DNA of 64,000 bases from Pseudomonas fluorescens (GTDB lineage: Bacteria; Pseudomonadota; Gammaproteobacteria; Pseudomonadales; Pseudomonadaceae), in NCBI RefSeq assembly GCF_902497785.1, contig NZ_CABVHK010000003.1, positions 366,887 to 430,886 of the forward strand, given 5' to 3'. Below, in pieces: positions 1-11,487 of the stretch (its first letter is position 1; each line of letters starts with the position of its first letter). A program made the position numbers and the translations under genes. A model generated the notes under the pieces. It saw only the letters and a program-made list of their open reading frames with translations. It ran no database searches and was not told the DNA's origin.

Positions 1-121
1 CCAGCACCCGCTGATTGACCGAGTCGTCAGACACACTTTCCCAGCTCAGCAGATGATCCAGATGATGTGCGAAATCCGGGTCAGCAGCGTTGAGTCGGCG
101 AATTGCAGTCGGTGCGGTCAT
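1..121 (-). CDS. hisD: Histidinol dehydrogenase, N-terminal part (runs off the window)
   Basis: Only the first 40 codons are in the window; the gene continues past base 1 on the minus strand. The visible peptide starts MTAPTAIRRLNAADPDF and continues with a region ending in VNQRVL, which I recognise as the N-terminus of Pseudomonas histidinol dehydrogenase. The enzyme oxidises L-histidinol to L-histidine in the cytoplasm, the last two steps of histidine synthesis. It lies 125 bases downstream of hisG on the same strand, as in other pseudomonads (hisG-hisD-hisC). The catalytic part is outside the window, so the call rests on N-terminal similarity and synteny. Confidence 0.85.
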   Translation of the reverse strand, partial: MTAPTAIRRLNAADPDFAHHLDHLLSWESVSDDSVNQRVL

Positions 122-246
122 AGCGAGAGCCTCATAGGATTGGCAAAAAACTCAGGCGCCCAAACTAGCAGTCATTTCCGCTTGGGCACCTGAGAATTCT
201 GGCTATGAGGCGGATAGACGGCGCGACTCAAGGTCGCGCAGGTGAA

Positions 247-882
247 TCAGCCGCGGTGTCGAGACTCCACTGCCTTGCGCAGGGTGTCGATCAACGCCTG
301 GATACGGGCGTGCTGCATTTTCATCGAAGCTTTATTGACGATCAGCCGCGAGCTGATGTCGGCAATGAAATCCTGGGGTTCCAGGCCATTGGCGCGCAGG
401 GTGTTGCCGGTGTCGACCACGTCGATGATCTTGTCAGCCAGACCGATCAGGGGCGCCAGTTCCATCGAGCCGTAGAGCTTGATGATGTCGACTTGCCGGC
501 CCTGTTCGGCGTAGTAACGCTTGGCAACGTTGACGAACTTGGTCGCCACCCGCAGACGGCCTTTGGGCTCGACATCGCCAACACGGCCAGCGGTCATCAG
601 TTTGCACAGGGCAATGCGCAGGTCCAGCGGCTCGTACAAACCCTGGCCGCCATATTCCATCAACACATCTTTACCGGCGACGCCCAGGTCAGCGGCACCA
701 TGCTCGACATAAGTCGGCACATCGGTGGCGCGTACGATCAACAGACGCACATCGGCCTGAGTCGTGGGGATGATCAGCTTGCGGCTCTTGTCCGGATTCT
801 CGGTCGGCACGATGCCCGCTTCAGCCAGAAGCGGCAGGGTGTCGTCAAGGATGCGGCCCTTGGACAGTGCGATGGTCAACAT
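247..882 (-). CDS. hisG: ATP phosphoribosyltransferase, short (HisG-S) form
   Basis: Catalyses the first, feedback-controlled step of histidine synthesis: ATP plus PRPP gives phosphoribosyl-ATP. The protein has 211 residues and starts [14 protein letters not shown], the characteristic HisG opening. Its length is that of the short form, which lacks the C-terminal regulatory domain of the ~300-residue form and is known to need HisZ as regulatory partner; no hisZ is visible here. The periplasmic-binding-protein-like catalytic fold covers the whole chain, with the segment [15 protein letters not shown] near residue 160. It lies between murA and hisD on the same strand, separated from murA by a REPIN. 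Confidence 0.96.
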   Translation of the reverse strand: MLTIALSKGRILDDTLPLLAEAGIVPTENPDKSRKLIIPTTQADVRLLIVRATDVPTYVEHGAADLGVAGKDVLMEYGGQGLYEPLDLRIALCKLMTAGRVGDVEPKGRLRVATKFVNVAKRYYAEQGRQVDIIKLYGSMELAPLIGLADKIIDVVDTGNTLRANGLEPQDFIADISSRLIVNKASMKMQHARIQALIDTLRKAVESRHRG

Positions 883-998
883 GGGAAACGTCAGTCCTTA
901 TCAGGCTACTGATGCCCGGTCGCAAATGGCGCCAGACACACATCGAGGCCATTACAGCCTCGATTTGAAACAAATCAGTTAACAGCAGACACCGTACT

Positions 999-1104
999 GT
1001 GGCGAGGGAGCTTGCTCCCGTTGGACTACGTAGTAGTCCCGTTTTCGCACCGCCTCGCGCTGGAGCGCAAGTCCGGCCTAACGGGAGCAAGCTCCCTCGC
1101 CACA
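999..1104. repeat. REPIN, GTGGCGAGGGAGCTTGCTCCCG family
   Basis: Two inverted copies of a REP-like arm (GTGGCGAGGGAGCTTGCTCC and its complement) flank a roughly 60-base loop in the hisG-murA gap. The same family recurs at 58168-58274. Each arm is itself partly palindromic (GGGAGCTTGCTCCC). Such REP doublets are dispersed in Pseudomonas genomes and can act as mRNA-stabilising or attenuating stem-loops; that role here is inferred from its place inside a probable transcript. Confidence 0.9.
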
Positions 1105-1130
1105 ATGACAGTGTTCCCAGCCCCGGGGAA

Positions 1131-2658
<1,528 letters not shown>

Positions 2659-2771
2659 GCTCAACCTCAATCGGCGCCCTGTGCGCGCGGGTCGGACATC
2701 ATACAAAAAAGCCCCGCGCCTGCGAACCCCGGGAAGCAGGACTCTGACGGGGGGCCCCCTTATAGATGCGG

Positions 2772-3077
2772 TTAGGGATGCGCCAACAGCTCGGTCAATT
2801 CACTGACCTGAGCGATTTCGCGCATGTCTTCGGGCATCGCACGGATGCTCACTGCCTTGCCGGCCTCCTGCGCATCACGCATGAAACACAGCAGCAGCGA
2901 CAAACCCACGCTGCTGGACTTCAGCACCGCCGAACAATCCACCACCACGGCGGCGGCCTTGCTGGCCTTGATCAGCGCCTGACCCTGCTTGCGCAGATTC
3001 GGGCCGGTGCGATAGTCCAGCATACCGCTGAGCATCAGCTCGCCGGTTTCATTCATGCGAATGGCCGACACACTCAT
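2772..3077 (-). CDS. mlaB: MlaB-like STAS-domain protein of the lipid-asymmetry ABC system
   Basis: About 101 residues, starting MSVSAIRMNETGELMLSG. The chain fits one STAS domain, with VVVDCSAVLKSSSVGLSLLL as the core strand and switch loop. In E. coli MlaB binds the ATPase MlaF on the cytoplasmic face and activates the MlaFEDB complex. The ATG at 3075-3077 overlaps the mlaC stop (ATGA), which points to translational coupling and fixes the start over the longer upstream frame. It is the last gene of the mlaFEDCB operon. Confidence 0.9.
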   Translation of the reverse strand: MSVSAIRMNETGELMLSGMLDYRTGPNLRKQGQALIKASKAAAVVVDCSAVLKSSSVGLSLLLCFMRDAQEAGKAVSIRAMPEDMREIAQVSELTELLAHP

Positions 3078-3715
3078 TGGGTTTGCTTCTCGGTGGCTTC
3101 CTTGGCCTTGGCCACTTCCCCGGCCCAACCATTGATGGTTTTGTCCAGGTCGTTGCCATTGCGCTGCATCGCATCAGCGAACTGATCGCGGAACAGCTTG
3201 CCGATGTTGATGCCGTTGATGATCACGTTGCGCAGCTTCCACTCGCCGTTGATCTTTTCGAGGGTGTACGACACAGGATAGATCGCGCCGTTGCTGCCCT
3301 TGACGGTCATGCCAACGCTGGTACGGTCGCCCGATTCATCCTTGGCAGGATCGACGACGATGCCCTGGTTGTTGTACTCGAGCAAGGCGTTGCCGTAGAA
3401 CTGGAACAGGCCCCGCTTGAAGTTTTCTTCAAAGGTCTTCATCTGCGCGGGCGTGGCCTTGCGCGAATATTTGACCGTCATGATGCTCTTGGAAATGCCT
3501 TCTGCATCCACCACAGGTCCGACGATGGTGTTCAGCGCCGTGTAGAAGTCCTGCGGGTCCTGTTTGTACTTCTCTTTGTTGGCGGACAGATCCGCCAGCA
3601 AACGGCTGGTGGTGTCCTGTACCAGCTCGTGCGCGGAAGGCGCCGCCACGGCGTTAGCCATCAACGGCATCGCCGCGAGCAATATCAACAGGCCACGTCG
3701 CAAGGTAGAGATCAT
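3074..3715 (-). CDS. mlaC: Periplasmic phospholipid-binding protein MlaC (Ttg2D)
   Basis: A 213-residue protein with an N-terminal signal peptide (MISTLRRGLLILLAAMPLMANAVA, probable cleavage near residue 25), followed by the Tgt2/MlaC domain. MlaC carries phospholipid through the periplasm between the outer-membrane MlaA complex and inner-membrane MlaFEDB. Family hallmarks seen are the segment SIMTVKYSRKATPAQMKTF and the C-terminal WKLRNVIINGINIGKLFRDQF. It lies 11 bases after mlaD and overlaps mlaB by four bases. In Pseudomonas the cluster is also called ttg2 and is linked to solvent and antibiotic tolerance. Confidence 0.96.
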   Translation of the reverse strand: MISTLRRGLLILLAAMPLMANAVAAPSAHELVQDTTSRLLADLSANKEKYKQDPQDFYTALNTIVGPVVDAEGISKSIMTVKYSRKATPAQMKTFEENFKRGLFQFYGNALLEYNNQGIVVDPAKDESGDRTSVGMTVKGSNGAIYPVSYTLEKINGEWKLRNVIINGINIGKLFRDQFADAMQRNGNDLDKTINGWAGEVAKAKEATEKQTQ

Positions 3716-3726
3716 TCAAAAGCTCC

Positions 3727-4194
3727 TCATTTGGCGTCTTTGCTAACGGTATTGAGCAGGAATTTACCGATCAGGTCCTCGAGCACCAGCGACGACTGGG
3801 TGTCATGGATGGTTGAACCATCCTTGAGCAGGGCTTCTTCGCCCCCCACGCTGATGCCGATGTATTTCTCGCCCAACAGGCCAGCCGTCAGAATAGATGC
3901 AGTGGAGTCATTCGGCAGATTATCCACGCGCTTTTCCAGCTGCATCGTCACCCGACCGGTGAAACTGTCGCGGTCCAGATCGATCGCCGTGACCTTGCCG
4001 ATGGTCACACCGGCCATGGTCACTTTAGCTCTGACCGTCAAACCGGCGATATTGTCGAAATAGGCATAAAGTTTATAAGTGTCGGTGGTTGCGCTCGGGG
4101 ACAGGCCACTTACCCGCAACGCCAGCAACAGCAAAGCCAGGATGCCAGCCAGCAAGAAAAGGCCGACACCGATTTCCAGGGTGCGGTTTTGCAT
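3727..4194 (-). CDS. mlaD: MCE-domain protein MlaD
   Basis: A 155-residue inner-membrane protein: one N-terminal membrane segment (about residues 7-28, VGLFLLAGILALLLLALRV) and one periplasmic MCE domain (about residues 40-118). MlaD forms a hexameric ring on the MlaFE transporter that handles lipid delivered by MlaC. The phrase GLLGEKYIGISVGG near residue 110 is typical of MCE domains. Its ATG overlaps the mlaE stop by one base (TGATG), so it is translationally coupled to mlaE. Confidence 0.96.
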   Translation of the reverse strand: MQNRTLEIGVGLFLLAGILALLLLALRVSGLSPSATTDTYKLYAYFDNIAGLTVRAKVTMAGVTIGKVTAIDLDRDSFTGRVTMQLEKRVDNLPNDSTASILTAGLLGEKYIGISVGGEEALLKDGSTIHDTQSSLVLEDLIGKFLLNTVSKDAK

Positions 4195-4991
4195 CAGAAA
4201 TCTCCAAACATCAAGGCGGTCAGAATAAAGTCCAGGCCGAGTACAGCCAACGAGGCGTACACAACGGTCTTGGTAGTGGCACGACTGATCCCCTCGGATG
4301 TGGGCTCGCAGTCATAGCCTTGGAATACGGCAATCCAGGTCACGACAAAGGCGAAAACGATACTTTTGATGATGCCGTTAAGCACATCGTCGGTAAACGT
4401 CACGCTGTTTTGCATGTTGGACCAGTAGGAACCTTCATACACACCCAGCCAGTCGACGGCCACCCACGAACCGCCCCAGATACCCACCACGCTGAAAATC
4501 ATCGCCAGCACCGGCAGGGAAATGAAACCGGCCCACAGGCGCGGGGCAATAATGTACTTGAGCGGGTCGACACCGATCATTTCCAGGCTGGAGAGCTGTT
4601 CGGTGGACTTCATGTTGCCGATTTCAGCCGTCAGGGCCGAACCGGCGCGCCCGGCGAACAACAATGCCGTGACCACGGGGCCCAGTTCACGCAGCAAGGT
4701 CAGGGCAACCATCTGCCCGACGGCCTGCTCCGAGCCATAGCTGGACAGGATGTTGAACCCTTGCAGCGCCAGCACCATGCCGATGAATACCCCGGAGACC
4801 ACGATGATCACCAGGGACATCACGCCCACCGAATGCAGTTGTTTGATCAGCAGGCCGAAACCGCCACCAATGCCGCCGCGGCCGAGCAGAGCATGAAACA
4901 GGAAAATCGTCGAACGGCCGAACACGGCCAGCACATCGATGCCGGCGTGACCGAAACGGCGCACGCGCTCTAACAGTGAAATCTTGCGCAT
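4194..4991 (-). CDS. mlaE: Lipid-asymmetry ABC permease MlaE
   Basis: A 265-residue integral membrane permease of the MlaE/PermE family, with about five membrane segments. Family motifs include [32 protein letters not shown] (in parts) and the [16 protein letters not shown] region. It forms the membrane core of MlaFEDB, which moves phospholipid between membranes. The ATG at 4991 overlaps the mlaF stop (TGATG); the TTG one codon earlier is in frame but less likely. It lies between mlaF and mlaD without gaps. Confidence 0.96.
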   Translation of the reverse strand: MRKISLLERVRRFGHAGIDVLAVFGRSTIFLFHALLGRGGIGGGFGLLIKQLHSVGVMSLVIIVVSGVFIGMVLALQGFNILSSYGSEQAVGQMVALTLLRELGPVVTALLFAGRAGSALTAEIGNMKSTEQLSSLEMIGVDPLKYIIAPRLWAGFISLPVLAMIFSVVGIWGGSWVAVDWLGVYEGSYWSNMQNSVTFTDDVLNGIIKSIVFAFVVTWIAVFQGYDCEPTSEGISRATTKTVVYASLAVLGLDFILTALMFGDF

Positions 4992-5800
4992 CAACGCTTC
5001 CCCAGAAGATCTGCGCGGAAATCCGTCGCTGGAAAGTGGTACGCGACCGGGCCATCGGGTTCGCCGGTCATGAATTGACGAATCCGTGGTTCCTGCGAGT
5101 TCATCAGTTCCTCAGGCGTGCCCTGCCCCAGCACCTGACCTTCGCCAACCACGTAGATGTAGTCAGCGATGCTCGCGGTTTCCGCCAGGTCGTGGGAAAC
5201 CACGATGCTGGTGATGCCCAAGGCATCGTTGAGCAGCCGGATCAGGCGCACCAATACGCCCATGGCGATCGGGTCCTGACCGACGAAAGGCTCGTCGTAC
5301 ATGAGAATCTGTGGATCGAGGGCAATCGCCCGAGCCAGCGCGACGCGCCGTTTCATGCCGCCGGACAGTTCGTCGGGCATCAGGTCGATGGCGCCACGCA
5401 GGCCCACGGCCTGTAATTTGAGCAGCACGATGTCCCGGATCATTTCCTCCGGAAGCTCGGTATGAACGCGTAACGGAAAGGCGACGTTCTCGAACACATC
5501 GAGATCGGTAAACAGTGCGCCGCTCTGAAACAGCACGCCCATGTGCTTGCGTGCATCGAACAGATCACTGCGAGAAAGTTTCGGCAGGTTCTGACCGTTG
5601 ACCCAGACTTCACCCTTGGTCGGGCGCAACTGTGCACCCATCAAACGCAACAGCGTGGTCTTGCCACACCCGGAAGGCCCCATGATGCCGGTGACCTTGC
5701 CGCGCGGAATACGGATATCGACGTTATTGAAAATGCTGCGCGCACCGCGCTTGAAGGACAGTCCCTTCAGCTCGACCGCGTAGGCGTTATCGGCACTCAT
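4991..5800 (-). CDS. mlaF: Lipid-asymmetry ABC ATPase MlaF
   Basis: A 269-residue ABC ATPase and first gene of the minus-strand mla operon. Walker A is GPSGCGKTT, the signature is LSGGMKRR, Walker B is ILMYDEPF followed by VGQDPIAMG, and the switch histidine is in VVSHDLAE. The DEPFVGQDP variant is typical of MlaF/Ttg2A. It powers the MlaE permease and is regulated by MlaB. The operon promoter must lie in the 5801-6076 gap shared with the divergent kdsD. Confidence 0.97.
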   Translation of the reverse strand: MSADNAYAVELKGLSFKRGARSIFNNVDIRIPRGKVTGIMGPSGCGKTTLLRLMGAQLRPTKGEVWVNGQNLPKLSRSDLFDARKHMGVLFQSGALFTDLDVFENVAFPLRVHTELPEEMIRDIVLLKLQAVGLRGAIDLMPDELSGGMKRRVALARAIALDPQILMYDEPFVGQDPIAMGVLVRLIRLLNDALGITSIVVSHDLAETASIADYIYVVGEGQVLGQGTPEELMNSQEPRIRQFMTGEPDGPVAYHFPATDFRADLLGKR

Positions 5801-6013
5801 CTAAACTCCTTGCGATGCAGCCTTTTCACTCGGACGCCTGTCTTGCTGACGAAAGCACATACCTCCCGGGCAGGCCGAACTGGCGGCGAACTATATCACT
5901 GCAAAGGCCTGGCGCCAAAGCGCCAACGCGGTCCATGTCGGGCAGAACACGTGGCAAAAAGCTTCATTTAGAGGGTTTCGCTGACAGGGAATGCCAAAGC
6001 ACGACGAACTAGC

Positions 6014-6042
6014 GTGAGGGTTTCGATCATTACCGCTATAAT
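6014..6042 (+). promoter_or_regulatory. Possible sigma-70 promoter for kdsD-kdsC-lptCAB
   Basis: A perfect TATAAT hexamer lies at 6037-6042, 34 bases before the kdsD start codon. The -35 position 17 bases upstream (GTGAGG) is poor, so the call rests on the -10 box and on its place in the mlaF-kdsD divergent gap. The rest of that gap (5801-6013) shows no other clear feature. Confidence 0.35.
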
Positions 6043-6076
6043 CGCCGCCTTTTCATCAGGCTATACGATTTCTGAC

Positions 6077-7051
6077 ATGAGCCAATCCAGCGACCTGATT
6101 CAATCAGCACAACGCACCATCCGCCTCGAACTGGAAGCCGTACAAGGCTTGCTGCCCCAAATCGACGCGGATTTCGTACGCGCTTGCGAGATGATTCTGG
6201 CCAGCAAAGGCCGCGTGGTAGTGGTCGGCATGGGCAAATCAGGGCACATCGGCAACAAAATCGCCGCCACCCTGGCCAGCACCGGGACCACCGCGTTCTT
6301 CGTGCATCCGGCAGAAGCCAGTCATGGCGACATGGGCATGATCACCCGCGACGACATCATCCTCGCGCTGTCGAACTCCGGCTCAACCAATGAAATCGTC
6401 ACCCTGCTGCCGTTGATCAAACGCCTGGGCATCCAGTTGATCAGCATGACCGGCAATCCCGGCTCACCGCTGGCCAAGGCCGCCGAGGTCAATCTGAATG
6501 TGCACGTCGAACATGAAGCCTGCCCGCTGAACCTGGCGCCGACGTCTTCGACCACGGCAGCGCTGGTCATGGGCGATGCCCTGGCCGTTGCGTTGCTGGA
6601 GGCCCGCGGTTTCACCGCTGAAGACTTCGCGTTTTCCCATCCCGGCGGCGCGCTGGGTCGACGCCTGCTGCTGAAAGTGGAAAACGTCATGCACGCCGGG
6701 CAAGAGCTGCCGCAAGTCCAGCGCGGCACACTGCTCAAGGACGCGCTGATGGAAATGACCCGCAAGGGCCTGGGCATGACCGTGATCCTCGAAGCCGACG
6801 GCAAACTTGCCGGAATTTTCACGGACGGCGATTTGCGCCGTACCCTCGATCGCAGCATCGACATCCACAGCGCTACCATCGACCAGGTCATGACCGTCCA
6901 TGGCAAAACTGCCCGCGCCGAGATGCTCGCGGCTGAAGCCCTGAAAATCATGGAAGACCATAAAATCAACGCACTGGTTGTGGTCGACAGCGAAGACCGC
7001 CCGGTCGGCGCCTTGAACATGCACGACTTGCTGCGTGCGGGAGTAATGTAA
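6077..7051 (+). CDS. kdsD: D-arabinose-5-phosphate isomerase
   Basis: Interconverts ribulose-5-phosphate and arabinose-5-phosphate, the first step of Kdo synthesis for LPS. The 324-residue product starts MSQSSDLIQSAQ; a longer frame begins at 6014 but the ATG at 6077 gives the family N-terminus. The SIS domain contains GMGKSG at 51-56, HPAEASHGDMG near 77-87 and LSNSGSTNE near 98-106. Two CBS domains fill about residues 205-324. The stop overlaps the kdsC start by one base (TAATG). Divergent from mlaF. Confidence 0.97.
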   Translation: MSQSSDLIQSAQRTIRLELEAVQGLLPQIDADFVRACEMILASKGRVVVVGMGKSGHIGNKIAATLASTGTTAFFVHPAEASHGDMGMITRDDIILALSNSGSTNEIVTLLPLIKRLGIQLISMTGNPGSPLAKAAEVNLNVHVEHEACPLNLAPTSSTTAALVMGDALAVALLEARGFTAEDFAFSHPGGALGRRLLLKVENVMHAGQELPQVQRGTLLKDALMEMTRKGLGMTVILEADGKLAGIFTDGDLRRTLDRSIDIHSATIDQVMTVHGKTARAEMLAAEALKIMEDHKINALVVVDSEDRPVGALNMHDLLRAGVM

Positions 7052-7575
7052 TGAGCACCGACCTGCTGCAACGCGGCAAACAGATCAAACTGGCAGTGTT
7101 CGACGTCGATGGCGTTCTGACCGACGGGCGCCTGTACTTTCTCGAAGACGGCAGCGAATTCAAGACCTTCAACACACTCGACGGCCAGGGCATCAAGATG
7201 TTGATGGCAGCCGGCGTCCAGACCGCTATCATCAGCGGGCGCAAGACTCCGGTGGTCGAACGGCGAGCGAAGAACCTCGGTATTCCCCACGTGTATCAGG
7301 GGCGCGAAGATAAACTGGTGGTGCTCGACGAGCTACTGGGTCAACTCAACCTGAGCTATGAACAAGTCGCCTACCTCGGTGACGACCTTCCGGACCTGCC
7401 GGTGATCCGCCGGGTCGGCCTGGGCATGGCGGTGGCCAATGCGGCCAGCTTCGTGCGCGAACACGCCCACGGCATTACCCAGGCCCGCGGTGGCGAAGGT
7501 GCCGCCCGCGAATTCTGCGAATTGATCCTGCGCGCCCAGGGCCGCCTCGATGCGGCCAACGCCGCGTACCTGTGA
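7051..7575 (+). CDS. kdsC: 3-deoxy-D-manno-octulosonate-8-phosphate phosphatase
   Basis: HAD-superfamily phosphatase of 174 residues that releases phosphate from Kdo-8-P. Motif I is DVDGVLTDG (catalytic aspartates about residues 18 and 20), motif II lies in AIISGRKTP, and motif IV is YLGDDLPDLPV. The short C0-type fold without a cap domain matches the tetrameric KdsC family. Coupled to kdsD by a one-base overlap and followed 7 bases later by lptC. Confidence 0.97.
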   Translation: MSTDLLQRGKQIKLAVFDVDGVLTDGRLYFLEDGSEFKTFNTLDGQGIKMLMAAGVQTAIISGRKTPVVERRAKNLGIPHVYQGREDKLVVLDELLGQLNLSYEQVAYLGDDLPDLPVIRRVGLGMAVANAASFVREHAHGITQARGGEGAAREFCELILRAQGRLDAANAAYL

Positions 7576-7582
7576 GCCGACT

Positions 7583-8155
7583 ATGCTGAGCAAGAAATTT
7601 CGCAAAACCCTGGTGTTCGGTTGCATCGCAGCGATCTTTGCCGCGGTCGGTTACTGGAACATCAGCCCGGAACGCTTCCTCGACAAGCCGGTGGTGCAGG
7701 TCGATGAAAAAGCGATCGACTATTACGCACTCAACGCCCACAGCGTTCAGTTTCTGCCGGATGGCAAGCTGCAGTATGAAATGACGTCGGACAAGGTCGA
7801 ACACCTGAAAGTGTCCGAAGTGACGCTGCTGACCAATCCGGACCTGAACCTGTACCGCGGCACCGAATTCCCCTGGCACGTCCAGAGCGAGCACGGTGAG
7901 GTAAACCCGGACGGCACTGAGGTCGAACTGATCGACTCGGTGCGCATCACGCGTTTCGACGAGAAAAACCGCAGGACCCTGATTACCACCACCCGCATGA
8001 CCGTGTTCCCGCAAAGGCAATATGCGCAGACCGAGCAACCCGTTAGAATCGACGGCGCTGGCGGTGTATCGACTGGCAAGGGAATGAAAGCGTATTTGAA
8101 AGAAAGCAGGATACACCTGCTATCGAACGTAAGAGGACAGTATGAGGCTCGTTAA
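7583..8155 (+). CDS. lptC: LPS export protein LptC
   Basis: A 190-residue bitopic inner-membrane protein. Membrane segment at about residues 9-26 (LVFGCIAAIFAAVGYW), then a periplasmic beta-jellyroll of the LptC/OstA type. It receives LPS from the LptB2FG transporter and passes it to LptA. The ATG at 7583 was chosen over the upstream frame start at 7550, which lies inside kdsC. Its 3' end overlaps lptA by 14 bases. Confidence 0.95.
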   Translation: MLSKKFRKTLVFGCIAAIFAAVGYWNISPERFLDKPVVQVDEKAIDYYALNAHSVQFLPDGKLQYEMTSDKVEHLKVSEVTLLTNPDLNLYRGTEFPWHVQSEHGEVNPDGTEVELIDSVRITRFDEKNRRTLITTTRMTVFPQRQYAQTEQPVRIDGAGGVSTGKGMKAYLKESRIHLLSNVRGQYEAR

Positions 8156-8690
8156 AACTCTCCCTATTTTGCTCGGCCTGAGCGCAGCACTGGGAAGCGT
8201 GAGCGCCTGGGCTCTGCCGGACGATCAACAGCAGCCTATCCGCATCCAGGCGGACGATGCCCAACTGGACGACAAGAACGGCATTGCCACTTATAAAGGT
8301 GACGTGATCATCACCCAGGGTTCGATGAAGGTCACCGGCAACACTGTGACCATGACCCGCACCCAGACTGGCGATATCGACGTAGTGACTTCGGTGGGCA
8401 ACCTCGCCTACTTCGAACAACTGCAAACGGCAGGCGACACTAAGCCCGTTCAGGGCTGGGGCGTCACCATTCAGTATCACGCTTCGCAAGACCGCGTTGT
8501 GCTGATCGATCGCGCCAAGGTTGTCGATAAAGACGGTAACGTGACCCAGGGCGAGAAGATCGTCTATGACACCAACAAAAAGCTCGCCAGCGCCGGTCGC
8601 GCCACGGGCACCAAGGTCACCGAGTCGCGCCCGCGCATCGACATGGTGATCCAGCCGAAGAAGAAAACCGAAGAGCAAAAGGCCCCTTAA
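8142..8690 (+). CDS. lptA: Periplasmic LPS bridge protein LptA
   Basis: A 182-residue protein with a signal peptide (about residues 1-24, ending SAWA) and an OstA/LptA beta-jellyroll. Seen in the sequence: [19 protein letters not shown] and [14 protein letters not shown], the repeating strand pattern of the domain. LptA oligomers form the periplasmic bridge from LptC to the outer-membrane LptD. The C-terminus is lysine-rich ([12 protein letters not shown]). Overlaps lptC by 14 bases and lptB by one base. Confidence 0.96.
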   Translation: MRLVKTLPILLGLSAALGSVSAWALPDDQQQPIRIQADDAQLDDKNGIATYKGDVIITQGSMKVTGNTVTMTRTQTGDIDVVTSVGNLAYFEQLQTAGDTKPVQGWGVTIQYHASQDRVVLIDRAKVVDKDGNVTQGEKIVYDTNKKLASAGRATGTKVTESRPRIDMVIQPKKKTEEQKAP

Positions 8691-9415
8691 TGGCAACTCT
8701 GAAAGCTCAGCATCTGGCCAAGAGCTACAAGAGCCGCCAGGTCGTGCGCGATGTCAGCCTGTCCATCGACAGCGGTCAGATCGTCGGCCTGCTTGGCCCC
8801 AACGGCGCCGGCAAAACCACTTGCTTCTACATGATCGTCGGCCTGGTTCAGGCCGATCAGGGCCGCGTGCTGATCGATGATCTGGACGTCAGCCACCAGC
8901 CGATGCACGGTCGTGCGAAGGCCGGTATCGGCTATCTTCCGCAAGAAGCGTCGATATTCCGCAAACTCTCGGTCGCCGATAACATCATGGCGATTCTCGA
9001 GACACGCAAGGAACTCGACAAGGCCGGTCGCCGCAAGGAACTGGAAAGCCTGCTGCAGGAATTCCACATCAGCCACATCCGCGACAACCTCGGCATGAGC
9101 CTGTCCGGTGGTGAACGCCGCCGCGTGGAAATTGCCCGCGCACTGGCGACCAACCCGAAATTCATCCTGCTCGACGAACCTTTCGCCGGCGTGGACCCGA
9201 TCTCGGTGGGCGACATCAAACAGATCATTTACCACCTCAAGGCCAAGGGCATTGGCGTGCTCATCACCGACCACAACGTCCGTGAAACCCTGGATATCTG
9301 CGAGACGGCCTACATCGTCAACGATGGCCAACTGATCGCCGAAGGTGACTCCGCCACCATCCTGGCCAACGATCTGGTCAAGGAAGTGTATCTGGGCCAT
9401 GAGTTCCGCCTGTAA
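8690..9415 (+). CDS. lptB: LPS export ABC ATPase LptB
   Basis: A 241-residue cytoplasmic ABC ATPase. Walker [10 protein letters not shown], signature LSGGERRR, Walker [15 protein letters not shown] and switch histidine in [10 protein letters not shown] are all intact. It powers LPS extraction together with LptFG, which are not encoded in this window. The start overlaps the lptA stop by one base (TAATG). Last gene of the kds-lpt operon before rpoN. Confidence 0.98.
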   Translation: MATLKAQHLAKSYKSRQVVRDVSLSIDSGQIVGLLGPNGAGKTTCFYMIVGLVQADQGRVLIDDLDVSHQPMHGRAKAGIGYLPQEASIFRKLSVADNIMAILETRKELDKAGRRKELESLLQEFHISHIRDNLGMSLSGGERRRVEIARALATNPKFILLDEPFAGVDPISVGDIKQIIYHLKAKGIGVLITDHNVRETLDICETAYIVNDGQLIAEGDSATILANDLVKEVYLGHEFRL

Positions 9416-9454
9416 GCGCCAAGGTGTCTGGTTCGTCGGCCGAGCGCTGCCTCG

Positions 9455-9521
9455 ATAAAAAATCAATCCTTTTTTATTGTTAAAGCGCTCTAGGCAAACG
9501 TTGTGGTTTCAGGCATATAAT
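9455..9521 (+). promoter_or_regulatory. lptB-rpoN gap: AT-rich inverted repeat and possible rpoN -10 box
   Basis: The 183-base gap holds an AT-only inverted repeat (ATAAAAAA then TTTTTTAT, near 9455-9477) that could be a weak terminator. It is followed by a perfect TATAAT at 9516-9521, 78 bases before the rpoN ATG. No good -35 hexamer sits 16-18 bases upstream, so the promoter call is tentative. Confidence 0.3.
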
Positions 9522-9598
9522 TTGCTTATGTTTGGCGCTCCGGCGCCCTGTAGTGGATGGCGCATGTGCGCCGGCGAATAAGGTGTTAAGCCCCTGCC

Positions 9599-11092
9599 AT
9601 GAAACCATCGCTAGTCTTGAGAATGGGCCAGCAGCTGACGATGACACCGCAGCTGCAACAGGCCATCCGCCTGCTCCAATTGTCGACCCTGGACCTGCAA
9701 CAGGAAATCCAGGAGGCCCTGGAGTCCAATCCGATGCTCGAACGTCAGGAAGAAGGCGACGACTTCGATAACGCCGACCCCTTGGCCGACAAAGCCGAAC
9801 AGCCACCCAACGCCGATGTTTCGGAACCCTCCTACCAGGAAACCGCCCCGACGGTGGACAACCTCGAGGAAGGCGACTGGAACGAGCGCATTCCCAACGA
9901 ACTGCCGGTCGACACGGCTTGGGAAGACGTCTACCAGACCAGCGCCAGCAGCTTGCCGAGCAATGATGATGACGAGTGGGATTTCACTACCCGCACATCG
10001 GCCGGCGAAAGCCTGCAAAGCCATCTGCTGTGGCAACTGAACCTGGCTCCGATGTCGGACACCGATCGCCTGATCGCTGTGACCCTGATCGATTGCATCA
10101 ACAATCAAGGCTACCTGGACGAAACCCTCGAGGAGATTCTCGAAGCCTTCGATCCGGAACTGGACATCGAACTGGACGAGATCGAAGCCGTCCTGCACCG
10201 CATCCAGCAATTCGAACCGGCCGGCATTGGCGCCCGCAACCTGGGTGAATGCCTGCTGCTGCAATTGCGCCAATTGCCTGCCAAGACGCCTTGGCTGGCA
10301 GAGGCCAAGCGCCTGGTCACCGATTACATCGACATGCTCGGCAGCCGCGACTACAGCCAGCTGATGCGTCGCATGAAACTCAAGGAAGACGAGCTGCGCC
10401 AAGTGATCGAACTGGTTCAGAGCCTCAACCCGCGCCCCGGTTCGCAGATCGAATCCAGCGAAGCCGAATACGTCGTGCCCGACGTGATCGTGCGCAAGGA
10501 CAACGAACGCTGGCTGGTGGAGCTGAATCAGGAATCGGTGCCACGGCTGCGGGTGAACGCCCAGTACGCCGGTTTCGTGCGCCGCGCGGACACCAGCGCC
10601 GACAACACTTTCATGCGCAATCAGCTGCAAGAGGCCCGCTGGTTCATCAAGAGCCTGCAAAGCCGCAACGAAACCCTGATGAAAGTGGCCACCCAGATCG
10701 TCGAGCATCAGCGCGGCTTCCTGGAGTACGGCGACGAAGCCATGAAGCCGCTGGTGCTGCATGACATCGCTGAAGCAGTGGGTATGCACGAATCGACGAT
10801 TTCCCGGGTGACAACGCAAAAATTCATGCATACCCCCCGGGGCATTTATGAGCTGAAATACTTTTTCTCCAGCCACGTCAGTACTTCCGAAGGCGGTGAA
10901 TGCTCGTCCACGGCGATTCGCGCGATCATCAAAAAACTGGTTGCCGCGGAAAATCAGAAAAAGCCGTTGAGTGACAGCAAGATCGCTGGTTTACTGGAGG
11001 CACAAGGCATTCAGGTGGCTCGCCGCACCGTCGCCAAGTACCGCGAATCCCTCGGGATCGCGCCTTCGAGCGAACGCAAGCGGTTGATGTAG
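9599..11092 (+). CDS. rpoN: RNA polymerase sigma-54 factor
   Basis: A 497-residue sigma-54. Region I (about 1-50) is glutamine- and leucine-rich with [23 protein letters not shown]; region II (about 50-125) is acidic. Region III has the core-binding part, the helix-turn-helix near 380-400 ([18 protein letters not shown]) and the C-terminal RpoN box [10 protein letters not shown]. Sigma-54 directs transcription from -24/-12 promoters with enhancer-binding ATPases and controls nitrogen, motility and many other genes in Pseudomonas. Followed by hpf, ptsN, rapZ and ptsO, the classic rpoN cluster. Confidence 0.98.
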   Translation: MKPSLVLRMGQQLTMTPQLQQAIRLLQLSTLDLQQEIQEALESNPMLERQEEGDDFDNADPLADKAEQPPNADVSEPSYQETAPTVDNLEEGDWNERIPNELPVDTAWEDVYQTSASSLPSNDDDEWDFTTRTSAGESLQSHLLWQLNLAPMSDTDRLIAVTLIDCINNQGYLDETLEEILEAFDPELDIELDEIEAVLHRIQQFEPAGIGARNLGECLLLQLRQLPAKTPWLAEAKRLVTDYIDMLGSRDYSQLMRRMKLKEDELRQVIELVQSLNPRPGSQIESSEAEYVVPDVIVRKDNERWLVELNQESVPRLRVNAQYAGFVRRADTSADNTFMRNQLQEARWFIKSLQSRNETLMKVATQIVEHQRGFLEYGDEAMKPLVLHDIAEAVGMHESTISRVTTQKFMHTPRGIYELKYFFSSHVSTSEGGECSSTAIRAIIKKLVAAENQKKPLSDSKIAGLLEAQGIQVARRTVAKYRESLGIAPSSERKRLM

Positions 11093-11166
11093 AGCCACGC
11101 CACAGCGTTCCAGTGGCAGATCATCGGGTCTGCCGCTTTATGCACTGGCAACGAAGGAGAAGCTGT

Positions 11167-11475
11167 ATGCAAGTCAACATCAGTGGACACCAACTGGAAG
11201 TGACCGAACCCCTGCGCACCTACATCGGCGAAAAACTCGACCGATTGGAAAGGCACTTCGACAAGATCACCAACGTGCAAGTCACGATGAACGTCGAAAA
11301 GCTGCTGCAGAAAATCGAAGCCACGCTGCATATTCCCGGCGGAGAAGTAGTCGCCAATGCCGAGCATACGGACATGTATGCCGCCATCGACCTGCTGACC
11401 GACAAGCTGGATCGCCAACTCAAAAAGCATAAGGAAAAGACCCAGAGCCTCCTCCAGGGCGCAACCGGTCGTTAA
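11167..11475 (+). CDS. hpf: Ribosome hibernation promoting factor (short HPF)
   Basis: A 102-residue protein starting MQVNISGHQLEVTEPLRTYI. Short HPF helps form 100S ribosome dimers in stationary phase and binds between mRNA and tRNA sites of the 30S subunit. The family phrase GGEVVANAEHTDMYAAIDLL near residue 60 is present. The C-terminal dimerisation domain of long HPF is absent. The ATG at 11167 has GAAGGAGAAGC just upstream; the frame itself starts earlier at 11113. Confidence 0.96.
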   Translation: MQVNISGHQLEVTEPLRTYIGEKLDRLERHFDKITNVQVTMNVEKLLQKIEATLHIPGGEVVANAEHTDMYAAIDLLTDKLDRQLKKHKEKTQSLLQGATGR

Positions 11476-11487
11476 CACTCCCAACCC